Part shown: positions 45,509 to 53,449 of the stretch, in pieces | Layout: each line of letters starts with the position of its first letter | Position numbering within the stretch: position 1 is the stretch's first letter | From: Methylomonas sp. UP202 | Lineage (GTDB): Bacteria; Pseudomonadota; Gammaproteobacteria; Methylococcales; Methylomonadaceae | Length of the DNA: 64,000 nucleotides | NCBI RefSeq assembly: GCF_029910655.1 | Contig: NZ_CP123897.1 | Coordinates: 3,833,547-3,897,546 of the forward strand | Direction: 5' to 3' | Translations under genes and position numbers: made by a program | The notes under the pieces: generated by a model | Seen by the model: the letters and a program-made list of their open reading frames with translations, nothing else | Told to the model about the DNA's origin: nothing | The model's database searches: none

Positions 45509-46675
45509 ATGGCGGGTCGCAATCACCTTTTTGTCCCAGGTCCAACCAATACCCCACACGAAATCTTGAGCGCGATGCACGTGCCGATGGAAGACCACCG
45601 CTCGCCGATCTTCCCCAAGCTGCTGGCGCCGATTCTGGAAGACCTGAAAAAAGTGTTCCGCACCGAAACCGGCCAATGCTTCGTGTTCCCGGCCACCGGT
45701 ACCGCCGGCTGGGAAGTGGCGATGACCAACTGCTTGAACCAGGGCGACAAAGTATTGATTTACCGCTTCGGCCAATTCGGCCATTTGTGGGCGGAAGCCG
45801 CGCGCAAATTGGGCTTCGACGTGGAAATCCAGCAAGTCGAATGGGGCAAGGGCATTCCTTTGGACCACCTGGAAGTGCGCCTGAAAGACGACAAAAACCA
45901 CGAGATCAAAGCCGTGTTGGCGACGCATAACGAAACCTCGACCGGCGTCACCAGCGACATCCCCGGCGTGCGCAAAGCGCTGGACGCGGCCGGCCACCCT
46001 GCCCTGCTGTTCTCGGACGGCGTCAGCGCCATCGGCAGCATCGATTTTCGCCAAGACGAATGGGGCGTGGACGCCAGCATCGCCGGTTCGCAAAAAGGCT
46101 TTATGCTGCCGGCGGGTTTGGCAATTTTAGGCTTCAGTCAAAAAGCTCTGGCCGCGATCGACAACAGCAACTTCCCTCGCTCGTTCTTTTCGCTGAAAGA
46201 CATGGCGGCCTCCAACAAGGATGGCTACACCCCTTACACCCCGTCCACGCCGATGTTGTACGGTTTGCGTAAAGCGCTGGAATTGTTGCTGGAAGAAGGC
46301 ATGGAGAACGTTTACGCCCGCCACTACCGCTTGGGCGAAGGCGTGCGCCGCGCCGTGGCGGCCTGGGGCTTGCAAACTTGCGCCCAAGCAGGCTGGGCTT
46401 CGGATACCGTCACCGCCATCGTGGTACCGGCCGATAAAGACGCCCGCCACGTGATCAGCACCGCTTACAGCAAATACAACATTTCGCTGGGCGCCGGTTT
46501 GAACGAAGTCGCCGGTAAAGTATTCCGCATCGGCCATGTCGGCGACATGAACGACGTATCCTTGCTCGGCGCGATTGCCGGTGTGGAAATGGCGATGCTG
46601 GACAACGGTTTCGATATCAAGGCCGGTAGCGGCGTCGCGGCCGCCGTCGAGTATTATCGCTCGACCGCCAAATAA
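45509..46675 (+). CDS. sga: Serine-glyoxylate aminotransferase
   Basis: The ATG at 45509 (MAGRNHLFVPGPTNTPHE) has AAGGAGT seven to thirteen bases upstream; an 87-bp N-terminal extension of the frame is rejected. The 388-residue PLP enzyme belongs to the class V aminotransferases; ATHNETSTGV, LLFSDGVSAIGS and the PLP lysine in IAGSQKGFMLPAGLA near residue 196 are visible. It converts serine plus glyoxylate to hydroxypyruvate plus glycine, the entry step of the serine cycle; hydroxypyruvate reductase is encoded 1.1 kb downstream on the same strand. Hairpins follow (46686-46761). Confidence 0.94.
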   Translation: MAGRNHLFVPGPTNTPHEILSAMHVPMEDHRSPIFPKLLAPILEDLKKVFRTETGQCFVFPATGTAGWEVAMTNCLNQGDKVLIYRFGQFGHLWAEAARKLGFDVEIQQVEWGKGIPLDHLEVRLKDDKNHEIKAVLATHNETSTGVTSDIPGVRKALDAAGHPALLFSDGVSAIGSIDFRQDEWGVDASIAGSQKGFMLPAGLAILGFSQKALAAIDNSNFPRSFFSLKDMAASNKDGYTPYTPSTPMLYGLRKALELLLEEGMENVYARHYRLGEGVRRAVAAWGLQTCAQAGWASDTVTAIVVPADKDARHVISTAYSKYNISLGAGLNEVAGKVFRIGHVGDMNDVSLLGAIAGVEMAMLDNGFDIKAGSGVAAAVEYYRSTAK

Positions 46676-46685
46676 GCCGGCCACG

Positions 46686-46761
46686 CCTGGGCGACCGAAT
46701 CGCCGCCCAGGTTGTTAACATGGTCAGGCTATGTTGCCGGTTGCGGAATGTCGCAACCGGC
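46686..46761 (+). terminator. Two hairpins after sga (probable transcription end)
   Basis: CCTGGGCG...CGCCCAGG (46686-46711) is followed by TTGTTAAC. A second perfect ten-pair stem GCCGGTTGCG...CGCAACCGGC (46736-46761) has a six-base loop. Neither has a long T-run, so termination efficiency is unclear. Confidence 0.5.
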
Positions 46762-46909
46762 ACCAAAACGCGACAACACTGCACCAAAGTACAACCCACT
46801 GCCGGACTGGCGCCAGCTCAGCCGACACGCGATACTGATAACAATCAATAACTTATAAAACTGGCACCTGAATTGCTTGATGCTTTGCAACGTAAAACAG
46901 GAGCATGCC

Positions 46910-47401
46910 ATGAAACTCAAGCAGTTATTGATAATGCTGTTCGTCGTTACACCCGCGATTACCCAGTCCCGCGCCGATTCCCCGTACAGCTCGTTCGCGC
47001 CGGAATTCGCCGACACTGTACACCTGCCAGACCAATCGGCATGGCAAGCAAAGTCCAGCGGCTGGACTGCCTTCTGCGCATCCTCGGCCTGCCGCGGCGA
47101 AGACTCGGTGTCATCATACTTGCCGAAATCGTCCGCGCGAACCGGCGTTCCCGCCGGCACAACCGGTCGGTCCTTCGAAGTCAATTGGTTCGATTACCCG
47201 GCCATCAGCAGCGGTGCCTGGGCCTTACTCCCGGATTTCAGTTACCGCCTGACGATAGCCGAGTCGGCGAACCCGCCTCGCCAAAGCCCACTGGCCGCGC
47301 TACCCAATTTGCCGATTGCTACCGCCTGGTTCGGTTTAGGGAGCTTGCTGGGCTGCCTGGCCTTACAGCGCAGGCGCTACCAAACTTCGCGCAGCCGTTA
47401 A
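46910..47401 (+). CDS. Small exported protein with a VPLPA-like tail (163 aa)
   Basis: I start at the ATG at 46910 (MKLKQLLIMLF; AGGAG upstream) rather than the GTG/ATG frame at 46877. There is a signal peptide ending SRA, and a mature part with one Cys pair (AFCASSAC) and WFDYPAISSGAWALLPDFSYRL. The C-terminal LPNLPIATAWFGLGSLLGCLALQRRR is a sorting-signal-like motif, hydrophobic helix and basic tail. No family is recognised. It lies between sga and the hydroxypyruvate reductase gene. Confidence 0.65.
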   Translation: MKLKQLLIMLFVVTPAITQSRADSPYSSFAPEFADTVHLPDQSAWQAKSSGWTAFCASSACRGEDSVSSYLPKSSARTGVPAGTTGRSFEVNWFDYPAISSGAWALLPDFSYRLTIAESANPPRQSPLAALPNLPIATAWFGLGSLLGCLALQRRRYQTSRSR

Positions 47402-47463
47402 GCTTCCTGTAGCCCCCGAATGCGCGGAGCGCGGGGCAATGGCGACTATGATCCTAAAAAGAG

Positions 47464-47608
47464 CAGTTTGGCGATGAAAAATCCCGTTCGTCCTGAGCTT
47501 GTCGAAGGGCGCGCGGGATTTTTCATTCACCCGTTTGGTGAGTGTATTGCGAGCCGTCCATGCTTCGACGTTGCTCAGCACGAACGGCCCGCAATACACG
47601 CCAACTGC
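47464..47608. repeat. Nested palindromic element of about 145 bp containing two REP-type hairpins
   Basis: Outer arms GCAGTTTGGCG (47464-) and CGCCAACTGC (-47608) enclose two hairpins. The first is ATGAAAAATCCCG...CGGGATTTTTCAT around a TTCGTCCTGAGCTTGTCGAA core, and the second is GTGTATTGCG...CGCAATACAC around a CATGCTTCGAC core. The paired-hairpin layout resembles a REPIN or small MITE. Confidence 0.7.
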
Positions 47609-47761
47609 CGTTTTTAGGATGATAGTTAATGGGCGATAACACCCGTGAGATTTGCGGCTTTCTAAGCACCTGTTAAAGCTAACTCAAGCTCCGCGGGCTT
47701 CGTCAGCCGGACCGACCGAGGTTATACTAAAGCCTTCTCCAGTAAACTCAAGGTGTCCCGC

Positions 47762-48733
47762 ATGCCCAAGCCCAAGGTATTGATCAGCCGCCGCTGGCCG
47801 GCCGGCGTCGAAGCGAAGTTGCTCAGTCTATACGACGCGACGCTGAACCCCGAGGACCGGCCTTTGGATGCCGACGCATTCTGTGGCGCCATGCAAACAT
47901 ACGACGCGATTTGTCCCAGCGTCTGCGACACCCTTGGGGCGGACATACTCAATGTCGCCAACCGGCGGTGCAAAATCATCGCCAACTTCGGCGTCGGCTA
48001 CAACCATATCGACATTGATGCCGCCCGCGCCAACGGCTTGGTCGTCACCAACACGCCGGGCGTTTTAACCGAAGCCACCGCGGATATCGCGATGACCTTG
48101 CTACTGATGTCGGCGCGGCGCGGCGCCGAGGGCGACCGGCTGGTACGAAGCGGGCTATGGAGCGGCTGGTGTCCGACCCAAATGATGAGCAGCGACGTCA
48201 CCGGCGCCACGCTGGGCCTGATCGGCTTCGGCCGTATCGCTCAAGCGGTGGCCCGCAAGGCGCACCACGGCTTCGGGATGAAAATCCTCTATGTCAAACC
48301 CACTCCGGCCGATCCCGAAGTGGTCGACGATCTGCATGCGGAACGTTGCGCCAGCATCGAAGAGCTGCTGCCGCGCTGCGATTACGTCTCCTTGCATTGC
48401 CCCGGCGGCAATCAGACCCGTCATTTGATGAATGCCGAACGTTTGCGACAGATGAAGCCAACGGCGCATTTGATCAATACCGCGCGCGGCGACGTGGTCA
48501 ATAGTCGCGCCTTAATCGATGCGTTGACCGAAAAACGCATCGCCGGCGCTGGCCTGGACGTCTACGAAAACGAACCGCATCTGGATCCCGGCTTCTTGAA
48601 GCTGGACAATGTCACGCTGCTACCGCATCTGGGTAGCGCGACGATCTCAACGCGAACGGCGATGGGGGAAAAGGTGCTGCGCAATCTGCAGGCGTTTTTC
48701 GCGGGAGCCGAACCGCCGGATCGGGTCGTCTAA
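47762..48733 (+). CDS. hprA: Hydroxypyruvate/glyoxylate reductase (D-2-hydroxyacid dehydrogenase)
   Basis: The ATG at 47762 (MPKPKVLIS) is preferred to a GTG three codons earlier. The 323-residue NAD(P)H-dependent enzyme has the dinucleotide motif LIGFGRIAQAVA near 150 and the catalytic triad: Arg in NTARGDVV, Glu in ENEP and His in LLPHLGSAT. It reduces hydroxypyruvate to glycerate in the serine cycle; sga upstream makes that substrate. A glyoxylate reductase (GyaR) role cannot be excluded from sequence alone. It ends 40 bp from a convergent VPLPA-family gene. Confidence 0.88.
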   Translation: MPKPKVLISRRWPAGVEAKLLSLYDATLNPEDRPLDADAFCGAMQTYDAICPSVCDTLGADILNVANRRCKIIANFGVGYNHIDIDAARANGLVVTNTPGVLTEATADIAMTLLLMSARRGAEGDRLVRSGLWSGWCPTQMMSSDVTGATLGLIGFGRIAQAVARKAHHGFGMKILYVKPTPADPEVVDDLHAERCASIEELLPRCDYVSLHCPGGNQTRHLMNAERLRQMKPTAHLINTARGDVVNSRALIDALTEKRIAGAGLDVYENEPHLDPGFLKLDNVTLLPHLGSATISTRTAMGEKVLRNLQAFFAGAEPPDRVV

Positions 48734-48773
48734 ACGCTGGCCGCCGCGCCGACTCCGTTTAGCGAGTTATTAT

Positions 48774-49787
48774 TTATTGGCAAGCCTCGATCGCGGTGGC
48801 CTGGAACGTCAAATGTCCGTGCAAATTGGACAAGTTAAACGTACCCGGATTAGTGCCGTAACCTTGAGCACCGAGTGCGCCGGATGCGGCAATGGTGTAA
48901 TTGCCAGGCGCCAGTTTAATCGTCAGACTTTCCAAAGTATCGTTGGCGTTGTTGGAAAAACCATCGGCGGGATTTTGCGAATTGGCTGCCGCGATGAACG
49001 ACACGTTACTCCAGTTCCCACTAGCATTACCGCAGCCCCAATTGTCGAGCGCGTTGAATTGGCCGATATAATTTCCAGGGCCGGACGCCGTGGTATTCCG
49101 GTAAGCGGAAGCGATACCTTGCGCATCCCGTACGTTACCGGTGTCCAGAGCGCTTTGCACCTTGCCGACGCCGAATGTCGTCGGATTTAATCGTTCGCTG
49201 GAATCTTCGTGGCTTTGATAGTTCATCACGCCGCGAAACACGCTAAACCCGTTGTCGATATAGTTTCCGGTATTGTCGTCGACATTCCAGGTAATCGTCA
49301 CCAACGACGCCTTGGCCAGCCGAAAATTGAAGAAATCCACCTTATGGGTATCGCCCAAGGTACCGATCGGACCGGTCGCCAGCGTGTGCGTGCCGTCACC
49401 CCAGCCCCAATCGGTCACATCGTCGACATCGACGGTCGCGCTGCTAAGATCCGCATCGTAATGCATATTACTGAAGCTACCGACGCCGGTATAGGACTGG
49501 TAGGTGCCGTTCCAGTAAGCCGGATCGTTTAGCGGCCGACCGGAGGTCGTATTCAACGTCACCCCCGGTCCGGTAACCGTTGGATTCGCGCCGTATTGCG
49601 CCGTGGACTGGGTCTTGCCGGCCACCGTTAAGTCGCCGATTTGCACGCCTTGGTTCAAATCGTAGTACTCGACATGCGCAAGGGCCGGCGTCAACGATCC
49701 GCACGCGCCAAGCCACAAACCCAACAAAATTCGAGATAGGTTGGCGCATCCGCGATGCTGCCTTTGTCTGCCATCGGAATCTAACAC
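48774..49787 (-). CDS. HVEYYDLNQ-family exported protein without a sorting tail (member 4)
   Basis: A GTG at 49785-49787 with GGAGAA upstream gives a 337-residue protein with a signal peptide (SRILLGLWLGACGSLTPALA) and mature HVEYYDLNQGVQIGDLTVAG. Family motifs: LGDTHKVDFFNFRL, IDNGFSVFRG with SHED, YIGQFNALDNWGCGN, LAPGNYTIAASGALG and NLHGHLTFQ. Unlike its paralogues, it stops at QATAIEACQ, with no VPLPA motif, helix or basic tail and with a C-terminal Cys. So it should be secreted or periplasmic, not anchored by the exosortase route. It lies 81 bp behind the DUF3570 fusion gene on the same strand, so it may belong to that operon. Confidence 0.82.
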   Translation of the reverse strand: MLDSDGRQRQHRGCANLSRILLGLWLGACGSLTPALAHVEYYDLNQGVQIGDLTVAGKTQSTAQYGANPTVTGPGVTLNTTSGRPLNDPAYWNGTYQSYTGVGSFSNMHYDADLSSATVDVDDVTDWGWGDGTHTLATGPIGTLGDTHKVDFFNFRLAKASLVTITWNVDDNTGNYIDNGFSVFRGVMNYQSHEDSSERLNPTTFGVGKVQSALDTGNVRDAQGIASAYRNTTASGPGNYIGQFNALDNWGCGNASGNWSNVSFIAAANSQNPADGFSNNANDTLESLTIKLAPGNYTIAASGALGAQGYGTNPGTFNLSNLHGHLTFQATAIEACQ

Positions 49788-49867
49788 GGTATTCTCCGTT
49801 CTTGCTTCATCATCGTTTACTTGCAAACAGCCCGCTCGGGCCGGCATTCGATCGGCCAGCCACTGCC

Positions 49868-52687
49868 TCAAAACATATAGTTCCAGCGCGCCGAAAACGC
49901 GCCGGTGCGCTCCAGTTGATAACCGTTGACATAATCCTGAATCGGTTGCAGCCATTCCAAACTGAACGTGTGGCCGGCGAATTTGCCGCCCGGCACAGCC
50001 ACCTGAAGTCCCAAGCCAATATCCCAGTAGTGGCCGCCGGAATTTTGCGGGTAATCGACAGTGGAGGTCAGATTATGCGCCAGCTGCGTAGTCTGGCCTT
50101 GCAGCAAAGCGGCCGGATTCAATTGGTATAAATCGCCCTTCAGCTTGTTCTGTTGGGTGTAAACGCCTCGTACCGTACCGGACAGCCAAGGCGTAACTTT
50201 GTAGCCGGCCCAAGTCGAACCCTGATAGGTATCGCCGAGCGCATAACCCGATTTGTTTTTATCCTGCAAGCGTTTGACCGCGCTAAATTGAGCGCCCCAG
50301 AACACGTCGTCGTGCTCGCCGGTGTAGGTCAGCGTCGGCTTGAAATCCCAAGTACCGCTGCCCGATTGCATGCCGTAATCTTGCAAGACCTTGATATTGG
50401 CTTGATAGAAATGATCCGCCCCCAGGCTGTCCGGCACGTTGACCGTGCTTAGCGTCGTATGCGGAATCGCGACATTGCCGGTCGGCGCGCTAACGCCGAT
50501 ACCGGCGTGCAGATGGTGGGCCGTGTCGTCGAACAACTTGACCAGCGCTATCAACGAGGTATCGCCAAGATCGAACACGGTGTGATGCATGCCGGCATAA
50601 AACGACCTGGTATCGGTGACGTAATGCTTTTCGGTGTAGGTCGAGTTCGGCGTGTAGTTCGCGGCACGCAGGTCGTCGCTCATGGTCATATCCATGTCCA
50701 TTAGCTGCGGCATCACCATCAAATTCAGCCAGTCGGTCGGCGCATACATGATGTCAAGCATATGCATGCCCATATGCATCGACGCCGGCTTGACCAAACA
50801 GCCGTTGAAGGCCGGTACGCCGGAACCGTAACCGGGGCAACCGCCCGCGACGATTTTGGCGTCGGATACCGCCTGGCTGCCGTGGAGCATGGTGCCGGCT
50901 TGGCCGTTGTACATATACATATAGCCGACCATGACATCGTCGGCCTTGGGCATCATATGACCGAACATCACGCCGGCCGGCACCGGCGCGCCGTGATGAT
51001 GATGGTGGTGATGCGCATGCGGATCGCCATCGCCAAACAAGCTGTCGATCAAACTGCCGTCGCCGCTGAGCAAACTGCCGGGCGCCGACAGATTGATGTT
51101 GACGCCGGCGTGGGCGAGATAGTAGCTGTAGTCCGCATAATCGCTGCCGCCGCCTCCGCCCAGCTTGAAAGCGCTGGCACGCTGGTAATATTCGAAGCCG
51201 GCTTCCAATTTAACCGCCTTGCCGATTTGCTTGGACAGTATCACGCCGCCGCTTAATGCGCCGAACCCCGATAAGCGAAAATCGCTGGAATAGAAGCCGT
51301 CGGCCCGCGGTGCCAAGTAATACGGCGCGAAGAAATCGGCCTTCGATTGCGAGTAATAACGAACGCTGGGCGTCACCGTGATGCCGAACGGTAGCGATTG
51401 CAACCATTTCATCTCGAAGGTATGGGCGTCGATTTTCCAATCGTCGTGGTAGTAGCGGTAATCAAAATGCAGCGCCGCATCCAGCGCCGGAAAGTAATGA
51501 TTGACGCCCCCCGAGAATGAAAACAGATTGCGCTGACCCGGACGGTTTTCCCTGAACAATTCCGGGCCGACAATTTCCAGCTTGCTGATAGCCTTCCAAT
51601 CGATCGCGGAATTGGCCCCGGTATTCGACAAGGCCAAATATTCTTCCGGGGTGATTTCACCGCGCACATAAACCGTCTTGTAGGCATTACTCAGAAAGCC
51701 GGACTGGTGCGTGAACGAGCCGGCCAAGTTCAGCAAGGTATTCTTGTCGAGCACGTGCGAAATCGCCAAGTTGACGCCGTGAAACAGGCTGTTGGCGTTC
51801 AGACTGGAATAATCCGTACAGGTACTGATTTCGCAATCGGCCGGGTGAATGTGGCCCAGGCCCAAACCGGACGGGGTATGGGAATGCCCGCCATTGCGAA
51901 AAATCGCATTGCGAGTAACCGAATACCCACCAGACACGGTAGTCAGCTTGTCGTTGAATTCGTGACTGAAGTTCAGGCTACCGAAGTTGGACTGAAAGTC
52001 CGGCTCTTCGGACTGACCGCCGGTAATGCCCAGCGTGGTGTCATCGAAATAGTATTTGAGCCCTAAAACCGGCTGGGTTCGCGTTTCCAGCGGCTGGGTC
52101 TGAAACCGCTGCACGGCTTTGTCGTTGGCGGGTATGAAATTGTTTAAGGCCGCGTCGAAACCCGCCAAGCTGGCGATCTGTTGATTGTTGGCCAATACAT
52201 CTTGCGGAATATTATTACCGTAGATCACCGCATCGGCGTCGTTCAGCGACGTCAAAATGCTGTTATAGGCCTCTTGATAGAACGACGAAGTTTGTAACAG
52301 ACTCTCCGCGCCGGACAAGGTGGCCGCCGAAACCGCCGATGCGGCGGATACGACGTCCGCGTAGTCCTTGCCGTTTTCGGTGGTCTTGATCGCTACCGGC
52401 TGGTTGGTCATCGCCGACGGCAAACTGTAAGCCGGCGACGCGCCGGTGTAGGTGTCGCGGTCCAGGCTAAAGTTGAATTCCAAGCGGTCGTTCAACGGAA
52501 TAAGGCCATCCGCGTGAAAGATCTGGACGTTCATCCGCCCGCTGCTTTCCTGATAATAACCGTACTCGGTATTGCCCTCGGCCTGAGTGGAAGGCACGCC
52601 AGCCGCGCAATCCAGCCCCGGCAAACTCAACGCGGCGGTCGTCAGAGCCGCCAGCGCCTTGGATTTTTCAGTACTAATTACAGCCAC
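49868..52687 (-). CDS. Giant DUF3570 outer-membrane protein with His7 and Met-rich second half
   Basis: The product is 939 residues, about twice a normal DUF3570 protein. The first ~540 residues are a DUF3570 beta-barrel (GNTEYGYYQESSGRMNVQ, DNVSYSL-like repeats of aromatic strands). Near residue 560 is a linker HAHHHHHHHG, followed by Met/His-rich MFGHMMPKADDVMVGYMYM and MHMGMHMLDIMYAPTDWLNLMVMPQLMDMDMTM (cited in part), then a second barrel-like half ending WNYMF with a terminal Phe. The His7 and Met-rich runs suggest copper (or zinc) contact. The GTG start overlaps the DUF4266 gene by 14 bp, so the pair is translationally coupled. A two-barrel fusion or one large barrel are both possible; the transport or secretion role is unproven. 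Confidence 0.85.
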   Translation of the reverse strand: MAVISTEKSKALAALTTAALSLPGLDCAAGVPSTQAEGNTEYGYYQESSGRMNVQIFHADGLIPLNDRLEFNFSLDRDTYTGASPAYSLPSAMTNQPVAIKTTENGKDYADVVSAASAVSAATLSGAESLLQTSSFYQEAYNSILTSLNDADAVIYGNNIPQDVLANNQQIASLAGFDAALNNFIPANDKAVQRFQTQPLETRTQPVLGLKYYFDDTTLGITGGQSEEPDFQSNFGSLNFSHEFNDKLTTVSGGYSVTRNAIFRNGGHSHTPSGLGLGHIHPADCEISTCTDYSSLNANSLFHGVNLAISHVLDKNTLLNLAGSFTHQSGFLSNAYKTVYVRGEITPEEYLALSNTGANSAIDWKAISKLEIVGPELFRENRPGQRNLFSFSGGVNHYFPALDAALHFDYRYYHDDWKIDAHTFEMKWLQSLPFGITVTPSVRYYSQSKADFFAPYYLAPRADGFYSSDFRLSGFGALSGGVILSKQIGKAVKLEAGFEYYQRASAFKLGGGGGSDYADYSYYLAHAGVNINLSAPGSLLSGDGSLIDSLFGDGDPHAHHHHHHHGAPVPAGVMFGHMMPKADDVMVGYMYMYNGQAGTMLHGSQAVSDAKIVAGGCPGYGSGVPAFNGCLVKPASMHMGMHMLDIMYAPTDWLNLMVMPQLMDMDMTMSDDLRAANYTPNSTYTEKHYVTDTRSFYAGMHHTVFDLGDTSLIALVKLFDDTAHHLHAGIGVSAPTGNVAIPHTTLSTVNVPDSLGADHFYQANIKVLQDYGMQSGSGTWDFKPTLTYTGEHDDVFWGAQFSAVKRLQDKNKSGYALGDTYQGSTWAGYKVTPWLSGTVRGVYTQQNKLKGDLYQLNPAALLQGQTTQLAHNLTSTVDYPQNSGGHYWDIGLGLQVAVPGGKFAGHTFSLEWLQPIQDYVNGYQLERTGAFSARWNYMF

Positions 52688-52901
52688 AACCGCCTCCCGA
52701 TCCTGAACGGCCGCCTTGCGCTGCCTCCCTGCTGGTAAAGATATGGTCGCGGATGTGATTCAGATTGGGGTTAGGGTCCAACGACATAATGTCCTTGGCC
52801 ATCACGCCGCGTTCCCATGGCGCCACGTCCGCACAAGCTTGGCAGCCCAGCCACACCAGGGTCAGGTACGCCGCCCGCTTTAATTTTCGCGGCTTATCCA
52901 T
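52674..52901 (-). CDS. DUF4266 small lipoprotein with C-terminal GGGCGCN
   Basis: The 75-residue protein has a signal sequence and a lipobox-like LGC (residues 18-20, WLGCQACADV), a conserved APWERGVMAKDIMSLDP segment, HIRDHIFTSREAAQGG, and a Gly-rich tail ending in CGCN. DUF4266 proteins are almost always next to DUF3570 genes; their function is unknown. The C-terminal Cys-x-Cys may be a metal or disulfide site and a substrate of the TlpA thioredoxin encoded 5 bp upstream. Its last codons overlap the start of the DUF3570 gene. Confidence 0.88.
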   Translation of the reverse strand: MDKPRKLKRAAYLTLVWLGCQACADVAPWERGVMAKDIMSLDPNPNLNHIRDHIFTSREAAQGGRSGSGGGCGCN

Positions 52902-52906
52902 GAATA

Positions 52907-53407
52907 CTACTCCGCCAACAAACCGGCAATCTTTTCGGAGAGCACCGCTTGATCCTCTTCCCTAAATCCCAAATGTACATAACGAATCTTGCCGGTTTTA
53001 TCGACCAGATAGGACGACGGCATGGCCTTGACTTGAAACGCACTCGGACAAGCGCCTTCCGCATCGAAGGCAATCGGATAGCTCACCGGATGCTGATCGA
53101 TAAATTGCCGCGCTTGTTCGGTGTCTTCATCGACATTGATCGCGACGATTTGCAATCCTCGTTGCTGAGATTGACTGAACAAGCGATCGAAAAACGGCAT
53201 CGACTTCAAGCAGGGTCCGCACCAAGTCGCCCAAAAATCGACCAACACCACTTTGCCGCGGTAGGCGGAAAAATCCAACGGTTCCTTGCCGGCAAAGCTT
53301 GCCGCGCAGGACGGTAGCGCTTGCCCTACTTCTGCGCCAACCGCGTTTAGCGACAGCGCGATGCCCAACACAAAAATCAACACGGACGAACAATAGCTCT
53401 TATTCAT
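52907..53407 (-). CDS. TlpA-like periplasmic thioredoxin
   Basis: The 166-residue protein has a signal peptide (about 1-25) and a thioredoxin fold with WCGPC at 62-66 and the cis-Pro segment VKAMPSSYLVDKTG. TlpA/ResA-type proteins reduce specific periplasmic disulfides or metal sites. It lies 43 bp after the PKD/DUF1566 gene and 5 bp before the DUF4266 gene, whose tail CGCN is a plausible target. A general cytochrome-c maturation role is not supported here, as no ccm genes are near. Confidence 0.9.
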   Translation of the reverse strand: MNKSYCSSVLIFVLGIALSLNAVGAEVGQALPSCAASFAGKEPLDFSAYRGKVVLVDFWATWCGPCLKSMPFFDRLFSQSQQRGLQIVAINVDEDTEQARQFIDQHPVSYPIAFDAEGACPSAFQVKAMPSSYLVDKTGKIRYVHLGFREEDQAVLSEKIAGLLAE

Positions 53408-53449
53408 AAATTACAACAATGCCCAACAAGCCTTAGCGAAAGTTAACGT

